From Micrococcales bacterium (GTDB taxonomy: Bacteria > Actinomycetota > Actinomycetes > Actinomycetales > Cellulomonadaceae), in the NCBI GenBank assembly GCA_009779195.1, contig WRET01000001.1:62001-126000 (forward strand): a stretch of DNA of 64,000 nt, given 5' to 3'. The notes under the pieces are model-generated. The model saw only the letters and a program-made list of their open reading frames with translations. It made no database searches and was not told where the DNA came from. A program made the position numbers and the translations under genes. Below are positions 33,723-42,396 of this stretch, piece after piece (within the stretch, counting starts at the first letter, position 1; every line of letters starts with the position of its first letter).

Positions 33723-34964
33723 TCAGGTGGTCCGGGGTTTGCGGGTGACGTCGGCGGGGACCTGGCCTTCGGCGAGGCGGATGGTGAGGTGGTCGCCGAC
33801 CCGTACCTGGGTGCGGCGGCGCAGGACGGTTCCGTCGCCCAGGCGCACGACGGCGTAGCCGCGGTCCAAGGTGGCTTGGGGGGACAGGGTGTGCAGAGCG
33901 GTGGACAGGCGGGACAGGTCGGCGGTCGCCTCGGTGACACGAGTGGTGACGGCCCGGGCAACACGGTCGCGGGCGGTGGCCAGCGCTTGGGTGTGGGGGT
34001 CGAGCAAGGTCCACGGGCGGACGAGGACGGGGCGGGTGCGCAGCAGGTCGAGCCTCTGGTGTTCGGTGACCAGGCGCCGGTCGACCGCACGGCGCACACG
34101 GGTGCGTGACTGGACGAGGGCTGCACGTTCGGCGGTGACGTCCGGGACGACACGTTTGCCTGCGTCGGTGGGTGTGGACGCGCGCACGTCGGCGACCAGG
34201 TCCAGCAGCGGGTGGTCCATCTCGTGGCCGATGGCGCTGACCAGGGGAGTGCGGCACGCCGCGGCCGCGCGGACGAGCGCCTCGTTGCTGAACGGCAGCA
34301 GGTCTTCGAACGACCCGCCGCCGCGGGCGACGACGAGCACGTCGACCTGCGGGTCGGCGTCCAGGTCGACCAGGGCCGCGACCACCTGGGGCACCGCGTG
34401 CGCCCCTTGCACCGTGACCCGCCGGACCTCGAACCGTACCCCGGGCCAGCGTGCACGTGCGTTGGTCACCACGTCGTGCTCCGCGTCGCCTTGCTGCGCG
34501 CACACCAGGCCCACCACCTGCGGGAAGAACGGCAGGGGTTTCTTGCGTGCCGGGTCGAACAACCCCTCGGCCCCCAGCACACCCCGTAGGTGCTCGATAC
34601 GTGCCAGCAGCTCGCCCAGCCCCACCAGCTCGACCCGGTCGGCTGCGAACGTCAGCTCGCCGCGTCTGGCGTAGAGCTCGGGGCGGACGTGCACCACCAG
34701 GTGCGCCCCGTCGCGCAGGTCCAGCCGGTCGACCACGTGCGCGTCGACCACGACCCGCAAAGACATGTCCACGTCGGTGTCGCGCAGGGTGCAGAACACC
34801 CGCTGGTTCCAGCGTTTGAGGTTGAGCACCTGCCCCTCGACCCACACCCACGGCATCTTGGCGATATGGTCGGCGACTTTCGGTGCCAGGTGACGCACCG
34901 GCCAGGGGCGCTGCGCTGTGGTGTCGCCAGCCATACGTGGCAGGGCCCGGGCTTGCGCAGTCAC
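33723..34964 (-). CDS. xseA: exodeoxyribonuclease VII large subunit XseA
   Basis: Catalytic subunit of exonuclease VII. About 413 aa: N-terminal OB fold (MPWVWVEGQVLNLKRW, VFCTLRDTDVDMSLRVVV), then the nuclease domain with DVLVVARGGGSFEDLLPFSNE and TPLVSAIGHEMDHPLLDLVAD, and a C-terminal coiled part ending near TLDRGYAVVR. The GTG at 34964 is preferred on length. An ATG at 34934 is possible; neither has a clear ribosome site. Confidence 0.93.
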   Translation of the reverse strand: MTAQARALPRMAGDTTAQRPWPVRHLAPKVADHIAKMPWVWVEGQVLNLKRWNQRVFCTLRDTDVDMSLRVVVDAHVVDRLDLRDGAHLVVHVRPELYARRGELTFAADRVELVGLGELLARIEHLRGVLGAEGLFDPARKKPLPFFPQVVGLVCAQQGDAEHDVVTNARARWPGVRFEVRRVTVQGAHAVPQVVAALVDLDADPQVDVLVVARGGGSFEDLLPFSNEALVRAAAACRTPLVSAIGHEMDHPLLDLVADVRASTPTDAGKRVVPDVTAERAALVQSRTRVRRAVDRRLVTEHQRLDLLRTRPVLVRPWTLLDPHTQALATARDRVARAVTTRVTEATADLSRLSTALHTLSPQATLDRGYAVVRLGDGTVLRRRTQVRVGDHLTIRLAEGQVPADVTRKPRTT

Positions 34965-35128
34965 AGGTTCACTGTAGTCACAGGTTCGACGGGGCCACGG
35001 GCTCGACGGGGCCACAGGCTCGACGGGCCGACTGATGTCGTGCGCAGTACGCTGACCGCGCCGTGGCGTCCCCACGCCACCTGGGCGGTGCCGCCCGGCA
35101 CCGTCCCGCCTTGAGACAAGGAAAGACG

Positions 35129-35653
35129 ATGCGTCGCACTGCACTGATCGCGGTTCCTATGTTTGCCCTCGTCCTTGGCCTGGTTGCTGGGTGTGACCAG
35201 GGCAACAACGACGCTGGCCGCGGCAGCGGCAACGACGCCTGCCCGGTCGGCAAGTGGGAGTCTGACAAGGACACTGTGCTCGAAGCGCTGGGCTTGCCCG
35301 ACGACCCAGAGTTCAACGTCGACGCCAGCGGTGCGTTCACCCTCGAGTTCACCAGGACCAACTTCAACGGACGTTGGGACATGGCCGTGGCCGTCTCTTC
35401 CGGGAACGAAAAGGCAGACCTGATCGTCGACGCGACTATCAAAGGTACGTGGTCAGGGCCTGACGACAATATCGAGATGACTCTCTCCGAGGCCAGGGGG
35501 ACGATGAAGACCACGATCGACGGTGAGAGCACCACCGAAGACCTGGGTGGTGCGTGGGAGGACAGCAGCGAACCGGCGGTCGCCTCGTGCTCAGGCTCAA
35601 CCCTGAAGATGGACATGGGCAACGGCGCCGAGATGGCGTTCAAGCGCAAGTAG
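35129..35653 (+). CDS. lipoprotein of unknown function
   Basis: 174 aa. MRRTALIAVPMFALVLGLVAGC is an n-region, hydrophobic core and LVAGC lipobox, so the mature protein starts at that cysteine. The rest is beta-rich with two further cysteines (NDACPVG and VASCSGS) that could bridge, resembling lipocalin-type META or DUF-type small lipoproteins. AAGGAAAG precedes the ATG at 35129. No function is assigned. Confidence 0.75.
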   Translation: MRRTALIAVPMFALVLGLVAGCDQGNNDAGRGSGNDACPVGKWESDKDTVLEALGLPDDPEFNVDASGAFTLEFTRTNFNGRWDMAVAVSSGNEKADLIVDATIKGTWSGPDDNIEMTLSEARGTMKTTIDGESTTEDLGGAWEDSSEPAVASCSGSTLKMDMGNGAEMAFKRK

Positions 35654-35774
35654 CCCCGGGCAAGGGGTGGTCGTGGCACCCGCCTGGCACAACACAGGGG
35701 TAGGGGTAGCCCAGCTGTGAGCTGGTGGGACGGCCAGGGTCCGCGCGACGGTGTGGCGCACTAGCGTCGTGGGT

Positions 35775-37202
35775 ATGAGTTCGACGACCATGACCCGCGA
35801 CGACCTGAGAGTCGTCGCACCGGCGCTGTTCAGCCTCCGGGAGCTGGCGCTGGCACCTGTCTCCCCGGCGACCTTGCGGGCGTTCAGCCAGGCTGTCATC
35901 GGCTGGATCTGGCTGATCTGCGTGGGGGCAGCCGCAATGGTCTACGTGTCAGTCTCGGTGTTCACGAGCCCGCTGGGGATCGGGTTGGTGCTGGCGCTCG
36001 GTGGTGTGTGGGTCGCGCACTGGTTCGCGGTGGCCGAGGCCGCCCGGCTGACCGCCCAGACCGGGGTGGACGTCGTCGCGGCCCCACGACGGCCCAACCC
36101 ACGCGGCGGGTTCTGGCGCACAGCTCTCAGCCCCCTGGCCGACGGACGTTCCTGGGCGGCGATCGGCTACGCAGCCGTCTCGATGGTCACCTCGACCATC
36201 GCGTTCACACTGGTCATCGGGTTCAGCGCGATGGGGCTGGCTGGGCTCGGGGCGCCGTTGTACCTCGAGCACCGCAACGTCCCGGTGCACACGATGGCCG
36301 ATGTCATGAGCAATGTCGGGCCGCTGCCTGTCGCGGTCCTCGGGCTGCTGCTGGTGTGGTTGACGCCCGTGGTCGCGCAGGCGTCCGCGCTGGCACAGGT
36401 GACGTTGGGCAGGGCGCTGCTCTCCCAGAGCGCCGCAGAGCGTGCCCGCGCCGCCCAGAAAGCCGCGGAGGCTGCCCGGTGGCAGGCCGAGACCGCGCGA
36501 CGTGAGGCCGAGGCCCGCGCGCGGCATATGGTGCACCGCGCCGAGCACCTGACCCAGACCCGCACCGAAGCGGTCAGCGCCGCCGACGACGACCGACGCC
36601 GGATCGAACGGGACCTGCACGACGGGGCCCAGCAGCGGCTCGTCGCCTTGGGTGTGGAGCTGGGTGTGGCCCGCCGGCAGGCCGCCACAGACCCCCAGAG
36701 CGCTGTCGCCGCCCTCGACCACGCGCACGCCGAGGTCAAGGAGACGTTGGCCGAGCTGCGCGACCTCGTCCGCGGGATCCACCCGGCGGTCCTGGCTGAC
36801 CGTGGTCTGGACGCGGCACTGTCGGCCCTCGCGGCACGCACCCCTGTCCCGGTCGAGGTCGTCGTGGGCGACCCGCAGGCGCTCGCGGCCTGCGGACCGT
36901 CGGCGCAGGCCGCCGCGTACTTCGTCGTCGCCGAGGCGTTGACGAACACTGCCAAGCATGCCCACGCCAGCTCGGCGACCGTCGAAGTCACCTGCGAGCG
37001 CCGTTTCGGGTGGGACACGCCCGCCCGCGGCCTTTTGCGTGTCGTGGTCACCGACGACGGGGTGGGCGGTGCTGACGCTTCGTCGGGGACTGGCCTGGAC
37101 GGGCTGCGTGCCCGCGTCGCCGCCCTTGACGGAACGTTCGACCTGGTCAGCCCGCCTGACGGTGGCACCAGGCTCACTGTGGAGGTGCCATGCGTATCGT
37201 GA
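35775..37202 (+). CDS. NarL/LuxR-type sensor histidine kinase
   Basis: 475 aa. Four or more membrane helices occupy residues 35-215, followed by a coiled linker and a HisKA_3 dimerisation domain with RRIERDLHDGAQQRLVALG (H282). The HATPase_c domain shows EALTNTAKHAHAS (N box) and VTDDGVGGAD (G1 box). It has a short extracytoplasmic part, so it probably senses the membrane state. The ATG at 35775 is the best start. It overlaps its response-regulator gene by 13 bases. Confidence 0.9.
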   Translation: MSSTTMTRDDLRVVAPALFSLRELALAPVSPATLRAFSQAVIGWIWLICVGAAAMVYVSVSVFTSPLGIGLVLALGGVWVAHWFAVAEAARLTAQTGVDVVAAPRRPNPRGGFWRTALSPLADGRSWAAIGYAAVSMVTSTIAFTLVIGFSAMGLAGLGAPLYLEHRNVPVHTMADVMSNVGPLPVAVLGLLLVWLTPVVAQASALAQVTLGRALLSQSAAERARAAQKAAEAARWQAETARREAEARARHMVHRAEHLTQTRTEAVSAADDDRRRIERDLHDGAQQRLVALGVELGVARRQAATDPQSAVAALDHAHAEVKETLAELRDLVRGIHPAVLADRGLDAALSALAARTPVPVEVVVGDPQALAACGPSAQAAAYFVVAEALTNTAKHAHASSATVEVTCERRFGWDTPARGLLRVVVTDDGVGGADASSGTGLDGLRARVAALDGTFDLVSPPDGGTRLTVEVPCVS

Positions 37203-37861
37203 TCGCCGAAGATTCGGTCCTGCTGCTCGACGGGCTGACCCGTCTGCTGGAGGCCGAGGGCCACGACGTCGCGGGCTGTTCCACCGCTGACGACCTCGTC
37301 GCCGCGCTGGCCAGCCCGGCAACCCTGCCCGACCTGGTCATCACCGACGTGCGTATGCCCCCCACGCACACCGACGAGGGGTTGCGCGCCGCGATCCACC
37401 TGCGCTCGGTGCACCGCAGTCTGCCGGTCCTGGTGCTCTCGCAGTACGTCGAGCAGCGCTACGCCCGCGAGCTGTTCACCACCGACCCGCGCGGTCTGGG
37501 CTACGTGCTCAAAGACCGTGTGGCCGATGTCGAGGAGTTCCTCGACGCTGTGGCCCGTGTCGCCGACGGCGGGACCGTCATCGACCCGGAGGTCGTCGCG
37601 CAGATCCTGGCGCGCACGCCGCGCAGCGGCACCGAACGCCTCACCGCCCGCGAACGCGAGGTACTGACCCTCATGGCTGAGGGACGGTCGAACACCGCTA
37701 TCGCCGACCGGCTCGTCGTGGGCCTGCCTGCTGTGGAAAAACACGTCACCTCGATCCTCGCCAAGCTCGACCTGCCGCCCGACGCCGACGACCACCGTCG
37801 CGTCCTGGCCGTCCTGCGCTGGCTCGACCAGACCAACGACCCGAACGGAGCCCACCGATGA
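37190..37861 (+). CDS. NarL/LuxR-type response regulator
   Basis: 223 aa. The receiver domain has acidic residues ED at 7-8, the phospho-acceptor D53 (VITDVRMPP) and K109 in YVLKDRV. The C-terminal LuxR HTH is LTAREREVLTLMAEGRSNTAIADRL. It is co-translated with the kinase and, through ATGA, with the DUF4097-PASTA gene that follows, which is its likely first target. Confidence 0.93.
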   Translation: MRIVIAEDSVLLLDGLTRLLEAEGHDVAGCSTADDLVAALASPATLPDLVITDVRMPPTHTDEGLRAAIHLRSVHRSLPVLVLSQYVEQRYARELFTTDPRGLGYVLKDRVADVEEFLDAVARVADGGTVIDPEVVAQILARTPRSGTERLTAREREVLTLMAEGRSNTAIADRLVVGLPAVEKHVTSILAKLDLPPDADDHRRVLAVLRWLDQTNDPNGAHR

Positions 37862-39648
37862 GCACCGACACCCCGACCCCGCCCGAGGGCACCCCTGCGG
37901 AGGGCGCCGCGTCTGCCGAGGAACCGACCGCCGAGCCGGCCCTTGCGACTGGCACGCCTGCGGCTGAGGCTTCTGTGCCCGAGGCTCCTGGGTCCGAGAC
38001 CACCGTGCCAGAGACCACCGTGCCAGAGACCACCGTGCCAGAGACCACCGAGCCTGAGGTCGTCGTGGCACAGACCGGTGCGCCTGAGGTTGTTGTGCCT
38101 GAGACCGGTGCGCCTGAGAGCGCCGTGCCCGAGGCTGCTGTGCCTGAGACCGCCGTGCCTGACGAACCCGTCGCCCAGATGCCGCAGGCCCCGTACACGA
38201 CGTGGTCTGCCACGCAGGCTGCACCTGAGCGCGCGCCCCGGGCAGTCCGGTACCGCCCTGCCGGGCTGGTGCTCACCGTCGTGGGTGTGCTGGTCGGCCT
38301 GCCGCTGGTGCTGTCGCTCGCATGGCCGCTGGTGGTGTACTCGGTGGCCACCTGGCATGCCACGTCGTATACCGAACGGGTCGCGCCGAAGGTCAAGCTC
38401 GTCGCCGACGGGAAGGTGGAGGTCACTGTCGACCCTGGTGCGACCCAGATCGCCGTGAAGGCCGACGCCTGGTACGCGTGGGGATGGCAGGCCCCGACCT
38501 ACTCGGTGACCGGGAGCGGGGACACGGTGGAGATCCGTCACAAGTGCGGGCGTTTCCCGTTCGACCCGTCGTGCGAGGCTGCGCTGCGGGTGGTTCTTCC
38601 TGCGGACACCGAGCTGGAGGTGCGCACCAGCAACGGCCACATCAGCGCCTCCGACCTGAACGGGAACGTGGACGTGTCGTCGAGCGACGGTCGTGTCGAG
38701 CTGGCGCGGATCAACGGTGACGTGGTCGCGCACTCGGGCAACGGCCGGGTCGAGGTCTCCGACATCGTCGGCTCGGTCACGGTGACCAGCAGCGACGGTG
38801 CAGTAGCCATCACTGGTGTGTCCGGAGACGTGATCAAAGGCCGGTCGGGCAACGGCAGCGTGGAAGCCACTGATGTGCACGGTTCGGCCACGCTGCACTC
38901 CAGCGACGGTGCGGTGACTGCCAGCCAGATCGGTGGCGACGTCGTCGCGGAGTCCGGCAACGGCACGGTCAAAGTCTCTGACGTGCGAGGTTCGGTCACC
39001 GCGAGGAGCAGCGACGGTGCGGTGGTCGTCGACAAGATCACCGGTGACGTCATCGCTGCGCGGTCGGGCAACGGCCGGGTGGAGGTCTCCGGTGTCACCG
39101 GCTCGGTCAGCGCGTACTCCAGCGACGGCGAGGTTGTCGTGCACACTGTCGACGGTGAGGTGGACGCCGGCTCGGGCAACGGCCGGGTCGAGGCCGTCAG
39201 CATCGGCGGTTCGGTCACTGCTGAGAGCAGCGACGGTGCCGTGGTCGTCGAGGATGTGGCCGGCAACGTCGTGGCCCGCTCGGGCAACGGTTCGGTCACC
39301 GTCTACGGTCCCGGTGTCCCGGTCGCCCTGGACATCTCCACCGGCAACGGCCGCCAGACGGTCGAAGCCGCTACCGACCCAGCCGCGTCCATCACTGTCA
39401 CCATCCACTCCAGCGACGGCAGGGTGTCCTACCTGGCTCCCCGCGGACCGTCCAGGCTCTCAACGGTCCCGGATGTCGTCGGCCTGGCCCAGGACGAGGC
39501 CGTAGCGGCTGTGCAGGCCGCAGGCTTCTTGGTCCAGGTCGACTATGAACCCTCGGACGTGCCCCAGGGTCAGGTGCTGCACACCACCCCCGGCCCTGGC
39601 ACGTCCAGCATCCGCGGGACCACCATCATGGTCACTGTCGCCAGCTAG
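37858..39648 (+). CDS. membrane-anchored DUF4097 beta-solenoid protein with C-terminal PASTA domain
   Basis: 596 aa with four parts: a cytoplasmic PETTV-type repeat tail (residues 1-125), one membrane helix (GLVLTVVGVLVGLPLVLSLA), an external solenoid of alternating blocks SSDGAVVV and SGNGRVEV repeated about seven times (residues 255-500), and a final PASTA domain (VPDVVGLAQDEAVAAVQAAG). Solenoids of this type occur in LiaG/YvlB-like envelope-stress proteins. PASTA domains bind muropeptides or uncrosslinked peptidoglycan. Together with the preceding kinase and regulator, this suggests a cell-envelope sensing module. The fusion is unusual. Confidence 0.75.
   Translation: MSTDTPTPPEGTPAEGAASAEEPTAEPALATGTPAAEASVPEAPGSETTVPETTVPETTVPETTEPEVVVAQTGAPEVVVPETGAPESAVPEAAVPETAVPDEPVAQMPQAPYTTWSATQAAPERAPRAVRYRPAGLVLTVVGVLVGLPLVLSLAWPLVVYSVATWHATSYTERVAPKVKLVADGKVEVTVDPGATQIAVKADAWYAWGWQAPTYSVTGSGDTVEIRHKCGRFPFDPSCEAALRVVLPADTELEVRTSNGHISASDLNGNVDVSSSDGRVELARINGDVVAHSGNGRVEVSDIVGSVTVTSSDGAVAITGVSGDVIKGRSGNGSVEATDVHGSATLHSSDGAVTASQIGGDVVAESGNGTVKVSDVRGSVTARSSDGAVVVDKITGDVIAARSGNGRVEVSGVTGSVSAYSSDGEVVVHTVDGEVDAGSGNGRVEAVSIGGSVTAESSDGAVVVEDVAGNVVARSGNGSVTVYGPGVPVALDISTGNGRQTVEAATDPAASITVTIHSSDGRVSYLAPRGPSRLSTVPDVVGLAQDEAVAAVQAAGFLVQVDYEPSDVPQGQVLHTTPGPGTSSIRGTTIMVTVAS
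37996..38055 (+). repeat. 15-bp tandem repeat, four copies
   Basis: Four in-frame units of GAGACCACCGTGCCA (the last diverged) encode ETTVP repeats in the cytoplasmic tail of the DUF4097-PASTA protein. Weaker copies continue for about 100 bases. The number may vary between strains without breaking the frame. Confidence 0.85.
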
Positions 39649-40555
39649 CGACCCTCGCAGTGTCTTCGAAATGGGTGCGCTGAACGCTCTTGGTGTGCTG
39701 TGGTGGAACGCGCTCAGATTTCCTGCGGCGGTGTGAGCAGGGCATTCGCTGGCCTCTGGTCCTCCGCGTCTGCGTAAAATGTGCTGGGCGCAAAGTCCAA
39801 AGCGTTCAAATGAATGCGTTGAATGCCTCTGATGATGGAAACCGGGCATTCTGGTCGTGAGGTGTCCGGTGGCCTGGGCTGCGTCGGTGCGGCGGCCCGC
39901 GGACGTGGCAGCCGGGGTGCCCCGGAGGTCGAGCGACAGCCACGGGCGACAGGTACGGGCTCGGTGGGCGACAGCGGCGGCCGAGTCTGTGCGTGAGTCC
40001 GGTTGCCTGCCATCGTTGCTGGTCGGAGACGATTGCGGGCGGCGTGCCGACCGACGCGGACGACGTGTGGCGGTGTTGACCAGGCAGGATCTGCTCACCA
40101 CCAAAGGGTATCGCCTGGTCGGGGGTCGAGGGCAGTGGCCCGGCAGCCGGGTACGACAGGGTCTGGGCCGAATGCGAAGAATGTGCAAATTGCCTAAGAA
40201 GGCACGAAACAGCGGCGACCTTCGTTGGTCGCCGCCGCTCGCCACCTCAGGAGCACCGGTTATCAAGCGTGCGCTTCGACGACCGCTACGGGAACTAGCC
40301 CGCTCGGCCCGCCCAAAAGTGGGTCAGCTTGCGCGTGGGTTCCGGTGCTCCATGAAGTTGTAAACACATTTCTACCCCATGGGAGAGCGTATGGGAAGGG
40401 CTGATGGGCCCTTGACGTCCTCCAGTGTGAACTTTGCTCGTACTGTGGACTATTAGTCCACGATATGAGATCACGAACCGTCCACAGCCGACGCAGACGA
40501 CCACCTCGGCCTGCAGCGTCACCACGACGGTCCGCGTCCGCGCAAGGCTAGATCC
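39649..40555. other. long intergenic region with hairpins, no convincing gene
   Basis: About 900 bases without a supported gene on either strand. Contents are a 7-bp GC hairpin at 40214-40233 and a 17-base inverted repeat GTGGACTA-T-TAGTCCAC at 40445-40461, about 95 bases ahead of the Ssd-like gene and a possible operator. Base composition is somewhat lower in GC than the flanks. Confidence 0.45.
40445..40461. promoter_or_regulatory. 17-base inverted repeat upstream of the Ssd-like gene
   Basis: Eight-base perfect arms GTGGACTA and TAGTCCAC surround one T. The position, about 95 bases before the ATG, and the AT-rich setting fit a repressor or activator site. No known regulator motif is recognised. 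Confidence 0.4.
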
Positions 40556-41380
40556 ATGCAGAACACCACATATTCACCCATGTCTGGTTGGTCCGGCGAA
40601 ACAGCCAGGGCACTGCGGTCCGTCGCCGTCGTCGGTGTGGTCGCCGCGCGTGGCGGAGCCGGTGCCACGACTGTCGCCGCGCTGCTCGCCACGGCGTTGG
40701 CCCGGCGCACCGCGACGGTCCTGGTCGACCTCGTCGGCGGGGCTGGCCTCGACGTCACGGTGGGGGCCGAGTCCGTCCCCGGCCCGCGCTGGCCCGACCT
40801 CGTCGCAGCCGGGGACGTCCCCGGCGACCAGCTGCTCGCCGCTCTGCCCCGCTGGGGCCGGGTGGCCCTGGTCTCTGCCGACCGTGCCCGGCCGTGCCTT
40901 CCTCCGCCGCACGAGGTCCTCGACCGTCTGGGCGAGGCTGCCGGTGCGGTCGTCCTCGACCTGCCCGCCTGCGACGTCCTGGCCCACCGAGCCCCTGTGG
41001 CCCACGCCGACATCGTCGTCGTCGTCGCCGGACGAGACGCCACCTCCGTCGCCGGTGCCGTAGCCCTGCGGGCAGCCCTCGGCCCCGCAGCCGCACGAAC
41101 CGGACTCATGGCCTGCGACGCCCGCCGCGGCCGCCTCGGCCTCGCTGAGCTCGAACAGTCGACCAACCTGCCCCTCCTCGGCCGCGTCCGCCACGACCGA
41201 ACCCTTCTCACCTCCACCGAACGTGGTCTCCTGCGCCCCCGCCGGTCCACCACCCGCGCCCCCGACACCCTCGCCACGACTGTCCTGGGTGCACGCGACA
41301 CCAGGGCTGGTGCCCCCGGACACCGTCAGGGGCGTGTGGTGAGCGCCAGGAGGCGCCCAGAGGGACGAAGTGGGGCATAA
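40556..41380 (+). CDS. Ssd/CpaE-like septum-site MinD-family protein
   Basis: 274 aa. VAVVGVVAARGGAGATTVAALLATALAR resembles the P-loop of septum-site determining protein Ssd and of TadZ/CpaE, in which the catalytic lysine is missing (GGAGATT). VLVDLVGGAGLDVTVG and VVLDLPACDVL are the switch and Walker B regions. Family members are usually the first gene of a tad/flp pilus or secretion operon. Here no tadA, tadB or tadC follows. The C-terminal tail is arginine-rich. Confidence 0.65.
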   Translation: MQNTTYSPMSGWSGETARALRSVAVVGVVAARGGAGATTVAALLATALARRTATVLVDLVGGAGLDVTVGAESVPGPRWPDLVAAGDVPGDQLLAALPRWGRVALVSADRARPCLPPPHEVLDRLGEAAGAVVLDLPACDVLAHRAPVAHADIVVVVAGRDATSVAGAVALRAALGPAAARTGLMACDARRGRLGLAELEQSTNLPLLGRVRHDRTLLTSTERGLLRPRRSTTRAPDTLATTVLGARDTRAGAPGHRQGRVVSARRRPEGRSGA

Positions 41381-41504
41381 GTACCTCGAACCTGCCGACG
41401 AATCGGGCAAGATAGGATCTGCAGGACCGCAGTGGGCCGCTGTCGTACGGCCGTCACCGCTGCCCGTTGGTCCTGCTGGGCTGCGGTGCGACGAAGGGTG
41501 AACG

Positions 41505-42359
41505 ATGAGTTACCAGGTCCCTCCACCTGGTGGGTACCCGCCGTACGGGGCGCAAGGGCAAGGGCCAGGCTATGGGCCTGCGCCGCAGTACCCGCCCAAC
41601 ACCCAGGACGCGCCGGGGCCCTACCCGCCCCCGCCCTACCAGGGTGCGCCCTACCAGGGTGCGCCGTACCAGGGTGGGCCGTATACCGGTGCGCCCTACC
41701 CCGGCGGGCCGAAGAGTGGGTCCGGCACGAAGATCGTGGTGGCTGTCGCCGCGGTGGTCGTCGTCATCGGGATAGTTGTCGGCGGCGTGGCGCTCGTCGT
41801 CCGGTCGGGGTCGAACAACGCTGACCCGCCTGCGTCGACCAGCGCGAACCCCAACAAGGGTGGCGGCACGATCGCACCCCAGTCCTCGACACCCCCGTCG
41901 CTCCCTGCGACGACCGCGCCCCCGTCGACGAAACCGCTCGGCGACAAGGAAGCAGAAGAGCTGGCGCAAGCAGCGTTCCCGCTGGTGGCTGGGTCTACGC
42001 TGCGGTACTGCTTCGACACCCGCGCCTCTGACGCCGACGCCGTGTACGGCTTGAGCTGCTCCACCGACGCCGGCGAGCACTACGTCGTCTTTGTGTGGAG
42101 CGACACCGACGCTGCGACGGCTGCGCTGCGGGGTAGTTCCTACCCGCGCTACCAGGAGAGACGCTGGGTTGGCGGCCTGGAGTTCTACTATGACGCGTCT
42201 CCCATCTACTACGAGACCTTCCGTTGCTACTCACAGGCCCCGGTGTGCATCAGGGTCTTCGAAGACACCAAAGAGCTGGGTGACGCGATCCTCGGGAAGG
42301 TCATCTACCTCGACGCCGCCGGGCTTGCGGACCTGAACGCCAGGCTCGCTGGAAGATAA
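41505..42359 (+). CDS. proline-rich single-span membrane protein with cysteine-containing external domain (paralogue 1)
   Basis: 284 aa. Residues 1-65 carry PYQGAPYQGAPYQGG-type repeats, then a membrane helix (VVAVAAVVVVIGIVVGGVALVV), a threonine/proline linker, and an external domain of about 130 residues with cysteines in LRYCFD, GLSCSTD, FRCYSQ and VCIRVF. The next gene encodes a paralogue with the same order and a shared ending (ETFRCYSQAPVCIRVFEDTK against QYIRCYSGVPVCIDAFKDTK). Function unknown. Confidence 0.7.
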   Translation: MSYQVPPPGGYPPYGAQGQGPGYGPAPQYPPNTQDAPGPYPPPPYQGAPYQGAPYQGGPYTGAPYPGGPKSGSGTKIVVAVAAVVVVIGIVVGGVALVVRSGSNNADPPASTSANPNKGGGTIAPQSSTPPSLPATTAPPSTKPLGDKEAEELAQAAFPLVAGSTLRYCFDTRASDADAVYGLSCSTDAGEHYVVFVWSDTDAATAALRGSSYPRYQERRWVGGLEFYYDASPIYYETFRCYSQAPVCIRVFEDTKELGDAILGKVIYLDAAGLADLNARLAGR

Positions 42360-42396
42360 CGTCTGACCGGCGCTGGTCGCCGAAGAAAGGTGAACG

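Noticed and set aside
38600..39330. Regularly spaced repeats that could be taken for a CRISPR-like array
   Set aside because: The repeats are in frame, imperfect and encode the SSDGAV/SGNGRV blocks of a beta-solenoid. There are no cas genes in the window.
37501..39408. 635-codon minus-strand frame opposite the response regulator and DUF4097-PASTA genes
   Set aside because: Antisense of repetitive high-GC coding sequence. It shows periodic H-R-A-V-A patterns that mirror the solenoid repeats, with no ribosome site.
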